A DNA stretch of 64,000 nt, taken from Geminicoccaceae bacterium (lineage in GTDB: Bacteria; Pseudomonadota; Alphaproteobacteria; Geminicoccales; Geminicoccaceae). The stretch lies in contig JANQPX010000001.1 in the NCBI GenBank assembly GCA_028285265.1, forward strand, positions 124,001-188,000, given 5' to 3'. The notes below the pieces were generated by a model. The model saw only the letters and a list, made by a program, of their open reading frames with translations, made no database searches and was not told the DNA's origin. How positions within the stretch are numbered: the first letter of the stretch is position 1; each line of letters begins with the position of its first letter. The translations under genes and the position numbers were made by a program. Shown here piece after piece: positions 1-8,376 of the stretch.

Positions 1-385
1 AAAGAAGCAGCGAAATGGTGAGACAAAGACCAGCTAGCAGCCACCAGCCGCCTTCAGCAAGGGTTGGAAAGGCGAGACCGTTCTCCGGTGGTGGCGGCTC
101 AAGCGCAAGCCAGGCAAGTTGGCGAACGAACTCGATAGGATCCCAGCCGACCGATGCCCACATGTTGAGACCGACGATCTCGAAGGCAATGAAGAAAAAC
201 ACGATGGATAATGTGCCGAGATAGCCGAGATAGATTGGGCCAATTTGGGCATTGCCGATCCAACCCAGCCAACGATTGAAGGTACTCCCGCCACTCCTTG
301 GGACATCGCCCGGTGGTAGCGCGATCCCGGCCTCAGCTGGTCCCTGGACCTGAACTTGGGTGAAGATGTTTTGATATGTGGCCAT
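1..385 (-). CDS. pufM: Photosynthetic reaction centre M subunit (partial, 3' end outside window)
   Basis: PufM pairs with PufL to hold the special-pair bacteriochlorophylls, bacteriopheophytins, quinones and iron of the type II reaction centre in the inner membrane. Translating the minus strand from the ATG at 385 gives about 128 residues starting [15 protein letters not shown] and containing [14 protein letters not shown], the typical PufM N terminus and first membrane helix, and then the second-helix start [16 protein letters not shown]. The frame is open to the window edge, so the histidine ligands further on cannot be checked. It follows pufL by 18 nt, with GGAG about 7 nt before the ATG. 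Confidence 0.95.
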   Translation of the reverse strand, partial: MATYQNIFTQVQVQGPAEAGIALPPGDVPRSGGSTFNRWLGWIGNAQIGPIYLGYLGTLSIVFFFIAFEIVGLNMWASVGWDPIEFVRQLAWLALEPPPPENGLAFPTLAEGGWWLLAGLCLTISLLL

Positions 386-403
386 GACGATCTCCGCCCC
401 CCT

Positions 404-1228
404 TTACGGCCAGATTGCCAGATTGAGCCACCAGCCCCACCATTCGGGCCAGCCGCGGGTCCAAAATGGACCACTGATAATGATGCAGATCGCTGCCCAG
501 ACACCGCTGTTTACGGCAAGGATGACACCGAGCCTGTGGATGCCAAGCGTTCCGATCGAATAGCCAATCGTGTCCCGAAAGAAAGTATCCTCATACTCAG
601 GCGTCTTGACTTTCTCGCCGTTGCCAGGATTGGCAGCGGACAGGATCAGTGAACCGTGAAGCGAAAGCGCAAGCACCGTCGTGAAGAAGAAAGTTGCCGC
701 GATGATGTGGGCTGGATTGTAGTGAAAGTGTAAATACTGATAGGCAACGTTCGAGACCCAATCGAGGTGGCTGTAGATGCCGTAGGGGAAGCCATGTCCC
801 CAAGCGCCCAGCAGCACGGGTCGGATCACCACCAAGCTCGCATAGGCGAAGATTGCAGAGCCGAAGACGATCGGGACATGATAGCCGATGCCAAGCTTTC
901 GGCAGATCTCAACTTCTCGAAGCGCCCAGGAAATGAATGAGACCAGGGCGCAGATGGTAACGATCTGCCAAATCCCCCCCTCGCGAAGCGGGGCAAGACC
1001 GAGACCGTATTTCAGGTCCGGCGGTGCGATACTAATCTGCCAGAGATTCCAAGTCGGGCCTATCGCGGCACCGTAGAGGATCATACCGATACCAAGAATC
1101 GTAAAGAAGGTCCCAACTACCCCGAAGAAACCGACGTAGAAGGGGCCGAACCAAAAATCGAACAAATCGCCGCCGAGCAGCGTGCCTCCGCGGACGCGGT
1201 ATTTTCTCTCAAAGCTTAACATCGCCAT
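404..1228 (-). CDS. pufL: Photosynthetic reaction centre L subunit
   Basis: PufL is the five-helix subunit of the type II reaction centre that carries the active electron-transfer branch. The 274-residue product begins [20 protein letters not shown] and has the expected length. Histidines at 154, 174, 191 and 231 fall where the accessory bacteriochlorophyll, special-pair and iron ligands sit in Rhodobacter PufL (153, 173, 190, 230), within segments such as FHYNPAHII and [11 protein letters not shown]. An in-frame ATG two codons in (1222) could also be the start. It lies in the order pufQ-B-A-L-M, downstream of the intercistronic hairpin after pufA. Confidence 0.98.
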   Translation of the reverse strand: MAMLSFERKYRVRGGTLLGGDLFDFWFGPFYVGFFGVVGTFFTILGIGMILYGAAIGPTWNLWQISIAPPDLKYGLGLAPLREGGIWQIVTICALVSFISWALREVEICRKLGIGYHVPIVFGSAIFAYASLVVIRPVLLGAWGHGFPYGIYSHLDWVSNVAYQYLHFHYNPAHIIAATFFFTTVLALSLHGSLILSAANPGNGEKVKTPEYEDTFFRDTIGYSIGTLGIHRLGVILAVNSGVWAAICIIISGPFWTRGWPEWWGWWLNLAIWP

Positions 1229-1279
1229 TGTCTTAACTCCGCAGGCTCGGCGTCGTTTAGGCTGTCTTGATCAGGTGTC

Positions 1280-1323
1280 GGCGGCAGGCTCGGTGTTCGA
1301 AATGAGCAACCTCCCCCGCCGCC
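1280..1323 (-). promoter_or_regulatory. pufA-pufL intercistronic RNA hairpin
   Basis: Bases 1280-1288 (GGCGGCAGG) pair with 1315-1323 (CCCGCCGCC) over 8 of 9 positions, with a 26-nt loop, between the pufA stop and the pufL start. In Rhodobacter, hairpins at this site protect the pufBA part of the message from 3' decay and give more LH1 than reaction-centre protein. The same role is inferred here. A 10-bp direct repeat GCAGGCTCGG (1241-1250 and 1284-1293) lies in the same gap. Confidence 0.6.
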
Positions 1324-1335
1324 AAACGCCTAGAT

Positions 1336-1530
1336 TTACGAGGACTGCTCGGCCGGAATTTCGGACATCTGCGACATGGTCGCAGCGCCGCCACCCCATC
1401 CGAGGAAGCCGCCGTAGTACGGACTGCTGCTGAGCACGATGAAGTGCAGCAGCATCACCATCGCAAAGGTAAAGATCGCGGTTGCGACCAATGCCCGTCT
1501 CGGATCGAAGAGTAACCAGATCTTCCACAT
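1336..1530 (-). CDS. pufA: LH1 light-harvesting alpha polypeptide
   Basis: This is the alpha apoprotein of the LH1 antenna that surrounds the reaction centre. The 64-residue product starts MWKIWLLFDPRRALVA, the classic LH1-alpha N terminus, followed by one membrane helix (about residues 13-34) with the bacteriochlorophyll-ligating His29 in MLLHFIVLSS. The tail is glycine-rich and then polar. It starts 14 nt after pufB with a GGGGAG ribosome-binding site. Family and position leave little doubt. Confidence 0.97.
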   Translation of the reverse strand: MWKIWLLFDPRRALVATAIFTFAMVMLLHFIVLSSSPYYGGFLGWGGGAATMSQMSEIPAEQSS

Positions 1531-1544
1531 GCTCCGTTACTCCC

Positions 1545-1778
1545 CTATGCCGAGAATTGCAGCGCGTACTGGCTGAGCTGCGTGGCGTTATCAAGGATCC
1601 AGGCTTCAGCCGATGCCATCGACTCAGCACCCGGGAACCAGGGACGCCAGAACCAAACCAAAACGTGCGCAATGAAGCAGATGACGATCCATCCGATGAA
1701 GCCTTGCACGAAGAGCGAATGAAACTCTTGTGCTTCGGCGTGTGTGAGCCCTGTTAGAGAGCTCTTTCCATCAGCCAT
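1545..1778 (-). CDS. pufB: LH1 light-harvesting beta polypeptide with a C-terminal extension
   Basis: This is the beta apoprotein of LH1. It has the LTHAEAQEFH N-terminal region, His20, and a single membrane helix ending IAHVLVWFWRPWF with the bacteriochlorophyll ligand His38. Typical LH1-beta chains are about 47-60 residues and end soon after the RPW motif; this one is 77 residues. It adds roughly 29 residues after RPWF (from PGAESM to QFSA), of mixed polar and hydrophobic character. The extension is in frame and ends just before the pufA ribosome-binding site, so it is not a read-through into pufA. Confidence 0.95.
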   Translation of the reverse strand: MADGKSSLTGLTHAEAQEFHSLFVQGFIGWIVICFIAHVLVWFWRPWFPGAESMASAEAWILDNATQLSQYALQFSA

Positions 1779-1799
1779 CGTTCACCTCCAGCTGATTGG

Positions 1800-1877
1800 C
1801 CTTGCGGCCGTTACCGCGCAAACCCCTCGCGGCAAGGGATTCTCCACCAGTGACTGTCTCGACCGGCCAAGGCCGGT
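1800..1877 (-). promoter_or_regulatory. Two hairpins in the pufQ-pufB gap
   Basis: ACCGGCC (1862-1868) and GGCCGGT (1871-1877) form a near-perfect palindrome just after the pufQ stop. A second structure pairs CCTTGC (1800-1805) with GCAAGG (1832-1837), with an inner CGCG/CGCG stem. Neither is followed by a T-run, so RNA processing or stabilisation is more likely than intrinsic termination. This is consistent with processed puf messages known from Rhodobacter. Confidence 0.5.
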
Positions 1878-1883
1878 GAAGCA

Positions 1884-2111
1884 TTATCGCTGGTAGACGA
1901 ATGGGAGAATGGTGTTGGCCGAAGCCAGGGCTTCGGCAACGACGTTGTGGCGCCTATTGCCGTTCTCGACCGCGCGCTTCCAAGCGCCCGGCAACACGCG
2001 CCTGACCACAGCGGCGATCAGGAAAAAGGCAAAACAGACCGCGAATAGCAAACTGAACTCGCGCCTTTTCTGACGGAGCAATCGCATCGAACTCGAGATG
2101 GTCTTCGCCAT
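1884..2111 (-). CDS. pufQ: PufQ-like small membrane protein
   Basis: PufQ is a small membrane protein of the puf operon implicated in bacteriochlorophyll biosynthesis or assembly. The product is 75 residues, matching the family length. A basic N terminus (RLLRQKRREF) is followed by one membrane segment (SLLFAVCFAFFLIAAVVRRV) and a C terminus EALASANTILPFVYQR, which resembles the conserved end of Rhodobacter PufQ. It lies between bchZ and pufB, the usual pufQ place. Similarity is judged by eye and the family diverges quickly, so position is a large part of the call. Confidence 0.75.
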   Translation of the reverse strand: MAKTISSSMRLLRQKRREFSLLFAVCFAFFLIAAVVRRVLPGAWKRAVENGNRRHNVVAEALASANTILPFVYQR

Positions 2112-2167
2112 ATCAGTCTCCCTTGCCTCCGCGCCTTAACCGGTGCGGTCCAAAAAAATCCCTCGGC

Positions 2168-3628
2168 TCACGCCATCGCTCTCTGCTTCGCGCTCTTCAG
2201 TATGCGCTTGACGTGATCAGCCGAAATCGTTCTGTCGCCCTTCATCCTCGCCTGCTGTTCGACTTGATCGCGAAGTTGTTTCGCTGCCGAAATACGGATG
2301 AGGAAAGGTTGCTCCTCGAGGTGTGCCTCCAGCAGCGTCTGGGCTTCTTCATCCCAATCGAAGCGATCGGCTTCGAGCCTGGTGGGCGTTGCGTCGACTT
2401 TGTCGAGGTCCGACGAGAGCGGCAGGATGTGGAAGAGGGCATCGAAGAGCTGGTTGCAGAATTCCTGGATAATATAAGTCGCGCCGGCATAGCCCATGAA
2501 CGGCGTGCCGGTGGCGCGCCGGACGATTGCGCCAGGAAATGACGCCGGAACATACATGGCGCGGCTGCCGAGCTCGGCCGCATACATGCGCTCGTTGTAG
2601 GAGCCGAACAGCACGAGCGGCGGTCGCGTTCTAAGCGCCTCGCGCACCTCGGCATTGTCGGGTTTCACGCCGGCTTTTCTCGAGAAAGAAAAGGTACATG
2701 GAATGCCCATCTCCTCTTCCAGAAAACGTTTCATACCGCGCACATACGTGTCGGTCGCGACGATCGCAAAGCTAGCGGTCGAGAAGAAATCTTGGGTGAC
2801 GCTTCGCCAGAGATCCCAAATTGGCTTGATCGTCGTTTCCTTTTCCTTTTCGATAAAGGGCTCAGGATCGACGCCAGTCAGCTCGCCGAGCTTTCGAAGG
2901 AAGTTGGTCGTCGCGAACAGGCCAATCGGCGCTTGCAAATAAGGCCGATCCAGCTCCTCGCAGAGCTCGCGTCCAAACTCTCGATACATGCAAATATTAA
3001 CATCGGCATCAGCGAGTTTGGCGATGTCATCAACATGCGTTCCAAGCGGAAACGTCATGTTGACATCAAGCCCGATACCTTCGACTAAACGGCGGATCTC
3101 GGCCAAATCCGACGGCATGTTGAACGTGCCGTAGATCGGTCCAATGATATTGACACTGGGCTTGGCGCCCTCCCGCTTGGCCTTCTTTTGGCGTGCCTTG
3201 CCCTTTCGTGCTCCAAATTCGTTCCAAAGCCAGTAGATGGCACGATCAGCACTTTGCCATTGATCCTCATCGATCGTACGCGGGAGAAAGCGGCGCAGGT
3301 TTGAGCCTTCAGGTGTCACGCCGCCACCGATCATCTCAGCGATGGAGCCGGTGACAACAACCGCCGGCATTTCTTGATCCTGAGTATCACTTGCCCGCTT
3401 CAGGGCCTTTTCGGTACCGGCCATCGAGAGCTCGTCTTCAGAAAGACCTGTGACGGCAATCGGTAGTTCGTGCGGTGGCAAAGCGTCGGTGTAATGTAGG
3501 ACCGCCGTCACCGGCAGATTTTCACAACCCACCGGCCCGTCGATCACAACGCGCAGACCCTCAACAGCGGTGAATGCGTAGACAGCCCCCCAATACCCTC
3601 CGGCGCGATCATGATCGAGCACGAGCAT
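2168..3628 (-). CDS. bchZ: Chlorophyllide a reductase subunit Z
   Basis: BchZ is one of two catalytic subunits of chlorophyllide a reductase, the nitrogenase-like enzyme that reduces ring B on the way to bacteriochlorophyll a. The 486-residue chain has [19 protein letters not shown] at the N terminus and [17 protein letters not shown] with a likely cluster-ligand cysteine. It ends in a proto-chlorophyllide-reductase-like C-terminal domain ([25 protein letters not shown]). It begins 3 nt after bchY stops, indicating coupled translation. Confidence 0.97.
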   Translation of the reverse strand: MLVLDHDRAGGYWGAVYAFTAVEGLRVVIDGPVGCENLPVTAVLHYTDALPPHELPIAVTGLSEDELSMAGTEKALKRASDTQDQEMPAVVVTGSIAEMIGGGVTPEGSNLRRFLPRTIDEDQWQSADRAIYWLWNEFGARKGKARQKKAKREGAKPSVNIIGPIYGTFNMPSDLAEIRRLVEGIGLDVNMTFPLGTHVDDIAKLADADVNICMYREFGRELCEELDRPYLQAPIGLFATTNFLRKLGELTGVDPEPFIEKEKETTIKPIWDLWRSVTQDFFSTASFAIVATDTYVRGMKRFLEEEMGIPCTFSFSRKAGVKPDNAEVREALRTRPPLVLFGSYNERMYAAELGSRAMYVPASFPGAIVRRATGTPFMGYAGATYIIQEFCNQLFDALFHILPLSSDLDKVDATPTRLEADRFDWDEEAQTLLEAHLEEQPFLIRISAAKQLRDQVEQQARMKGDRTISADHVKRILKSAKQRAMA

Positions 3629-3631
3629 CGT

Positions 3632-5179
3632 TTAGCTCCCTACCGGCACGGTCGAATTCGTGCCTGCATCCGAGAGAACCTTCGATTCGAAGACGCGGCG
3701 CGCCTTCTTCGTCGCGGACTTGGTCGGCTCGGGCGCTTTGGCACCAACTGTTTCGCTCGCGACAGGAGGCTCAGCTTCGGGTTTCGAGAAAAACTGCACC
3801 ATGTTCTGGAAGCGCTCTTTGCCGCGTGCCTGACTGGAGACGATGGCCGAAAGCGCTCCAGCACCCGCTGGCCCGAACAGCGGTCGGGCCGACACGATAT
3901 TCGTAAAGTAGACGGCGGGCCGGCCCTCTTCTTTAGCTGCTTGAACAAGCGGTGTTGTACCCAGAGCCAAATCTGGATTGACGTCGCGCATGGCCGCCAG
4001 GTCTTGCTCTAAGGAGGCGCGGTATTGGACATGGCATCCGTGAGTCTCGAGCCAATCGCGATCGTCGGCACTCCAGTCGGTCTTTGGACAAGCAGTGCCG
4101 ACATAGGGCACGGTGGCCCCCGCTTCGATCAGAAGCCGTGCGACCAGAAGCTCCGAACCTTCATAGCCAGAGACCGTTACGGTGGCGTTGATAGGACTCT
4201 TCTGCAACGAACCTTGAATGGCCGGCAAAACTGCTGCCTTTGCTGCGTCAATCCTATCGCTGGCTACATTGGCCGCCTTGCCGACGGATTCGAGCCAAGC
4301 GCTCGTCCCTTCGACACCAACGGGACCTGACCCGACAATTGGCCTCCCGGCATGGCGCAATTCTCGGACCACCGAAGTATAGAAAGGATGGACCGCAGCA
4401 CCGACGACGCAATCAAGGGCCGCATAAAGATCCCGCCATTCACGGCAAGGCGTTTGCGGCGCAATCGTCAGGCCCATCGGCTTCAGCATGCCGGCTACAC
4501 CAACGGGATCCGCTGGAAAAAACTCACCGATCAACGCGACCATTGGCAGATCGTCAACGAGGTTCCGTGGCCGCGGCACCGGCCCCTGTTCCGCCTCCTC
4601 GCGGGCGTAACGCAACATGGCTCCGGCGAGCACATCTTTCGCTTCTGCATGTGTGGGCACGCCGAATCCAGGAACGTCGATACCGATAATGCGCACACCA
4701 TCAATCGATTTCGGAAGGCGATCCAACGGCACACCGGATGCGGTGGGCACACAGAGGTTGGTCACGACAATGGCGTCGTATTTGCCAGGATCAGCCATCT
4801 CATGAACGGCGTTTCGGATGTCTTCAAAGAGCTGGCCGGTTACCAGCGTCTCGCTATCAAACGGCACATAGCCGACCGTGCGGCGCGCGCCGTAGAAATG
4901 CGAGGTAAAGGTCAGCCCATAAACGCAGCAAGCCGAACCCGAAAGGATTGTGGCCGTCCGCCGCATACGAAGACCCACGCGCAGGCTGCCAAAGGCTGGG
5001 CACATGGATTGCGGCTGATCGTGCGGACCTTGTGGGTAATCTTTGGCGAGTTTCTTCAGAACGTCGCTCTTACCGGATGCCGCTGCCGCTTGTTTCATCA
5101 CGTCGGCACCGCCATGGCAGCCCTTTTGGGCCTTGGCCGCTATCGGGTCTAGCGCTGGCTCTTGACGAGACACTGTCAC
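3632..5179 (-). CDS. bchY: Chlorophyllide a reductase subunit Y
   Basis: BchY is the other catalytic subunit of chlorophyllide a reductase, sharing the BchY-BchZ iron-sulfur cluster and substrate site. Recognisable segments are KAQKGCHGGADVMKQAA, QSMCPAFGSLRVGLRMRRTA and SGSACCVYGLTFTSHFYGARR near the N terminus. I chose the GTG at 5179 as the start because it overlaps the bchX stop as GTGA. A longer frame from 5233 would overlap bchX by 58 nt and adds residues with no family resemblance. The product is about 515 residues. Confidence 0.95.
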   Translation of the reverse strand: MTVSRQEPALDPIAAKAQKGCHGGADVMKQAAAASGKSDVLKKLAKDYPQGPHDQPQSMCPAFGSLRVGLRMRRTATILSGSACCVYGLTFTSHFYGARRTVGYVPFDSETLVTGQLFEDIRNAVHEMADPGKYDAIVVTNLCVPTASGVPLDRLPKSIDGVRIIGIDVPGFGVPTHAEAKDVLAGAMLRYAREEAEQGPVPRPRNLVDDLPMVALIGEFFPADPVGVAGMLKPMGLTIAPQTPCREWRDLYAALDCVVGAAVHPFYTSVVRELRHAGRPIVGSGPVGVEGTSAWLESVGKAANVASDRIDAAKAAVLPAIQGSLQKSPINATVTVSGYEGSELLVARLLIEAGATVPYVGTACPKTDWSADDRDWLETHGCHVQYRASLEQDLAAMRDVNPDLALGTTPLVQAAKEEGRPAVYFTNIVSARPLFGPAGAGALSAIVSSQARGKERFQNMVQFFSKPEAEPPVASETVGAKAPEPTKSATKKARRVFESKVLSDAGTNSTVPVGS

Positions 5180-6165
5180 ACGCCCTCGTAAATGACTTCG
5201 AGGGACGGCTTCGTCAAAAGGGCCGTGCCACACATATCGTCGAGAGTCGCCGGCTCTAACGCGACACCGCGGCCAACCTGCTCGCCTTTAAAGAGGCCCA
5301 AAAGGCCCTCATGATCGAGCGGAGCCGGTAAAATTGGCGGCGCATCCGCAACCTGCTGACCTAGCTGATCGAATATCGGTGCCCACTCACCACCGGGTTT
5401 TCCGATGATTTCGTAGTTGGCGCTCTTCTTCCGAATATCGTCATGGGCGGGGATAGAGGCGAGGACAGGAATTCCCACAGCCTCAGCGAAGGCCTGGGCT
5501 TCGCCTGTACCATCATCCTTGTTGATGACAAGCCCGGCTACACCAACATTGCCACCCAATTTTCTGAAGTACTCGACGGCAGAACAGACATTATTCGCGA
5601 CATAGAGAGACTGCAGGTCATTTGAACCAACCACGATGACCTTTTGACACATGTCGCGAGCGATCGGCAAACCGAAACCACCGCAGACAACGTCGCCTAG
5701 AAAATCCAGGAGAACGTAGTCGAAGTCCCAATCATGGAAGCCAAGTTTTTCGAGAAGCTCGAAGCCGTGAATGATTCCTCGGCCTCCGCAACCGCGCCCC
5801 ACCTCAGGGCCGCCCAACTCCATTGCATAGACACCATCCCGCTTAAAGCAGACATCGCCGATCTTCACTTTTTCGCCGGCCTGCTTCTTTTTGGAGGAGG
5901 TCTCGATGATTGTCGGACATGAGCGACCTGCGAAAAGAAGCGATGTGGTATCGCTCTTAGGGTCGCAGCCGATTAGCAGCACGCGCTTTCCCTGCTGCGC
6001 CATCATGTAAGAGAGGTTAGAAAGCGTGAAGCTCTTACCAATGCCGCCTTTCCCGTAGATCGCAATGACTTGAGTCTGCTTGGCGGGCACATCAGCGTCG
6101 GGGTCGAGGTTCTCGTCAGAGTACGACTCCGCGCGCTGCGCAGTTTCGAGAAGCGTCGCGGTCAT
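5176..6165 (-). CDS. bchX: Chlorophyllide a reductase iron protein subunit X
   Basis: BchX is the NifH-like ATP-dependent reductase that delivers electrons to BchY-BchZ. The P-loop YGKGGIGKS is near residue 40, and the two conserved cysteines that hold the bridging 4Fe-4S cluster are seen in GRGCGGRGIIHGFELL and GDVVCGGFGLP. The start at 6165 gives an ATGA overlap with the bchC stop. An upstream in-frame ATG (6177) is less likely because it overlaps bchC further. The length of about 329 residues fits the family. Confidence 0.97.
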   Translation of the reverse strand: MTATLLETAQRAESYSDENLDPDADVPAKQTQVIAIYGKGGIGKSFTLSNLSYMMAQQGKRVLLIGCDPKSDTTSLLFAGRSCPTIIETSSKKKQAGEKVKIGDVCFKRDGVYAMELGGPEVGRGCGGRGIIHGFELLEKLGFHDWDFDYVLLDFLGDVVCGGFGLPIARDMCQKVIVVGSNDLQSLYVANNVCSAVEYFRKLGGNVGVAGLVINKDDGTGEAQAFAEAVGIPVLASIPAHDDIRKKSANYEIIGKPGGEWAPIFDQLGQQVADAPPILPAPLDHEGLLGLFKGEQVGRGVALEPATLDDMCGTALLTKPSLEVIYEGV

Positions 6166-7097
6166 GCGGCTCTCCAATCAAGGGTCATCTTGAGACAGGA
6201 GGGATCGTTAAAGGCGAGGCTATAGGCATCCACAGCACGACCTGCGGGGTATTCATGCGTCAGCAGGCCATCAAGGGTCAGCGCGCCTTGATTGATCAAT
6301 GCCATCACCGCCGTGAGATCATCAGGCTTCCACTCCGCAGCAACACGGATCCGCGCTTCACGCATGAATGCGGGCGGGAAAGCAAAACTCAGGGATTGGC
6401 TATAAAAGCCGGCAAGAACGATTTCTCCGCCGGGCGCCAAGCGCTGGATAAGACGGTCGAGGATCGTGGGATCACCACTCACGTCGACGATCGTCTGATA
6501 ATCATGACGATCGTCGTCTGAAGGCCGAATGACTTCGTAGCCAATCGCACCATCCGTCCGCGCAGAATCGGTCTCCCAGACGACCGGGGCCGGGCCATGC
6601 ATCTCCCGAGCCAATCTCGCCAGAAGTCGACCGAGAACACCGTGACCGACTATGAGCTCAGGCGCAGCGGCGTTAACACTTGCGATCGCATGGCGAGCGG
6701 TGGCTGCCAACGCCAAAAGCACGGCCTCTGCCCCGAGCTCGCTATCGACCTTGGCAATCCTCGTGGCGGGAACCACCAGTTTGGATGCAGCGCCGCCGAA
6801 GAGCCCCCGGACCTCACCAAAGCAATTGGCTCCTGGGACAAAGACACGATCGCCAACCGAAAAACGATCAGTCACTGTCTCGACGACTCGACCAACCGAC
6901 TCATAGCCAGGAACTAGAGGATATCCCATGCCGGGAAAATGCGGCATGCGACCGGAACAGAGCAGCCGCTCCGTGCCCGTACTGATTCCGGAATGCTCGA
7001 TGTCGACAACAACATCGCCATCATCCATCGGTGCCAATGGCAACCTGCCGAGCGTTAGACGCTCCGGCTCTTGGACAATGACTGCAGTGGCTTCCAT
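6162..7097 (-). CDS. bchC: Bacteriochlorophyllide a dehydrogenase
   Basis: BchC oxidises the 3-hydroxyethyl group of 3-hydroxyethyl bacteriochlorophyllide a to the 3-acetyl group. The 311-residue chain is a medium-chain dehydrogenase/zinc-free alcohol-dehydrogenase fold with GISTGTERLLCSGRMPHFPGMGYPLVPGYESVG near the N terminus and a nucleotide-binding middle (ELIVGHGVLGRLLARLA). It heads the bchCXYZ-puf stretch; three tandem PpsR-type operators lie 56-125 bp upstream. bchC may be transcribed from its own repressible promoter and also by read-through from crtEF. Confidence 0.96.
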   Translation of the reverse strand: MEATAVIVQEPERLTLGRLPLAPMDDGDVVVDIEHSGISTGTERLLCSGRMPHFPGMGYPLVPGYESVGRVVETVTDRFSVGDRVFVPGANCFGEVRGLFGGAASKLVVPATRIAKVDSELGAEAVLLALAATARHAIASVNAAAPELIVGHGVLGRLLARLAREMHGPAPVVWETDSARTDGAIGYEVIRPSDDDRHDYQTIVDVSGDPTILDRLIQRLAPGGEIVLAGFYSQSLSFAFPPAFMREARIRVAAEWKPDDLTAVMALINQGALTLDGLLTHEYPAGRAVDAYSLAFNDPSCLKMTLDWRAA

Positions 7098-7152
7098 GCC
7101 TGAGATGAACCCCCTGAAAAGGCATGATTTTGAACGTTCTCGGCCTTCTGTC

Positions 7153-7170
7153 TGTCAGCTTAACTTTACA
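7153..7170. promoter_or_regulatory. PpsR/CrtJ-type operator 1 upstream of bchC
   Basis: TGTCAGCTTAACTTTACA matches the known PpsR/CrtJ palindrome TGT-N12-ACA. It is the copy closest to bchC, about 56 bp before its ATG, and the first of three copies spaced exactly 26 bp apart. Confidence 0.85.
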
Positions 7171-7178
7171 TTAATTAT

Positions 7179-7196
7179 TGTCAATGATTCATTACA
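7179..7196. promoter_or_regulatory. PpsR/CrtJ-type operator 2 upstream of bchC
   Basis: TGTCAATGATTCATTACA is a second TGT-N12-ACA palindrome, separated by 8 bp from operators 1 and 3. An 8-bp spacer is the arrangement described for cooperative CrtJ binding at Rhodobacter promoters. Confidence 0.85.
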
Positions 7197-7204
7197 ACCT
7201 AAAG

Positions 7205-7222
7205 TGTCAACTTTAATTTACA
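7205..7222. promoter_or_regulatory. PpsR/CrtJ-type operator 3, overlapping the crtF stop
   Basis: TGTCAACTTTAATTTACA is the third TGT-N12-ACA palindrome in phase with the other two. It contains the crtF stop codon (7213-7215), so the operator array reaches into the 3' end of the upstream gene. Confidence 0.8.
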
Positions 7223-8376
7223 GTCGCTTTGATGACACTCACCAAAAGGGGAATTTGTGTCGGAAGAGGCTCTGCCGACGCGAAACCAGCGCTGCGCAGC
7301 ATCGCCAAGAGCTCATCAACACGTCGCGCACGGCCGCGTCCCATGGCCAAGAAATAGAAGCCGAAGTAAGCGGCCCCCATCGCCTCGGCACCCGGCGTTT
7401 CCGCCATAGGTTCGGCGAGCAAAAGAACGCCGCCTGGCGGCAATGCCGCACGGACAGCCTTCAAAAGATGCAAGGCTTCATCATCGTCATGATCGTGGAC
7501 AATGCGCACCAAACTGATGAGATCGGCACCAGTGGGAATTGGATCCTTGTAAAAATCACCACCATCGACGACGAGGCGATGGGCCAAGCCGTTCATGTCA
7601 AAACGCCGCTTTGCACGTTCAACAACGATAGGAAGGTCGAATAGACGAAGGTTGAGATCCGGCGCACGCGCTGCAACTGCTTCGAGAAAGGCGCCCTCAC
7701 CACCACCGATATCCATCAGGCAGCTATGGTTACGAACCGGGTACGCATCGAGAATATGAGAGGCGATCATCGGCTGGGTCGCCGCCATCAGGTGACTGTA
7801 GTCAGCGACAGCCTCGTCATTGAAGTCGGCTTTGTTGTCCGTGCCGGAATACGGCCAATAGCGCGACAGAGCGGTCTCGCTTTGCTCTCCACGCAGAAGC
7901 GCAACCGGGTCTTGGAGGTCCTTGTAGAAATGGGCGTGATGCTCGACCATTGCATCAAGCCCAGGATTGCCAAGGAACGCCGCACCGAGCTCTCCTAGAC
8001 CAAAACGACCCCCTCCTCTTCTGGACAATAGCCCAAGTGAACAAGCCGCCTGGAGCAACCGTTCTGTTGACGCTCGCGGCAAATCGAGACGCTCGGTCAA
8101 GTCATCGATCGTTGCCGGCGCATCCTGCAGGTGCTCGAAAAGCTTCAATTGCACGCAGGCGAGCAGAACCTGGCTATGAACGAATCCAGTGCAAAGATCG
8201 AATAGCGTCTTTGCTTTACGACGCGCAATCGGCCGCGTTAATGGAAATCTTGCGGCAAACCGCTGAAAGGCGTGACTCGCGAGCAATCGGTCACGGATCG
8301 CGATAAGACGATCCCTCCAGGAACTCGGCGTCCTGACGCTTTGCACTGCTCCGATCGACTCGGATGCAAGCGGCAT
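7213..8376 (-). CDS. crtF: Carotenoid (demethylspheroidene) O-methyltransferase
   Basis: CrtF transfers a methyl group from S-adenosylmethionine to the 1-hydroxyl of carotenoids made by CrtC, giving spheroidene- or spirilloxanthin-type methoxy carotenoids. The 387-residue chain has a dimerisation N half typical of plant-type O-methyltransferases (FVHSQVLLACVQLKLFEHL) and a SAM-binding motif LMDIGGGEGAFLEAVA, then RIVHDHDDDEALHLLKAV. Its ATG shares a base with the crtE stop (TGATG), so the two are translationally coupled. Confidence 0.95.
   Translation of the reverse strand: MPLASESIGAVQSVRTPSSWRDRLIAIRDRLLASHAFQRFAARFPLTRPIARRKAKTLFDLCTGFVHSQVLLACVQLKLFEHLQDAPATIDDLTERLDLPRASTERLLQAACSLGLLSRRGGGRFGLGELGAAFLGNPGLDAMVEHHAHFYKDLQDPVALLRGEQSETALSRYWPYSGTDNKADFNDEAVADYSHLMAATQPMIASHILDAYPVRNHSCLMDIGGGEGAFLEAVAARAPDLNLRLFDLPIVVERAKRRFDMNGLAHRLVVDGGDFYKDPIPTGADLISLVRIVHDHDDDEALHLLKAVRAALPPGGVLLLAEPMAETPGAEAMGAAYFGFYFLAMGRGRARRVDELLAMLRSAGFASAEPLPTQIPLLVSVIKATVN

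Noticed and set aside
34-504. 156-residue minus-strand frame overlapping pufM and pufL
   Set aside because: It is out of frame with pufM, whose own frame (1-385) matches the family well; the product shows no family features.
1271-1672. 133-residue minus-strand frame across pufA and pufB
   Set aside because: Shadow of the two LH1 genes in another frame; arginine- and serine-rich with no domain.
5180-5233. Upstream ATG extension of bchY
   Set aside because: It would overlap bchX by 58 nt and adds residues unlike other BchY proteins; the GTG at 5179 gives the usual 4-nt overlap.
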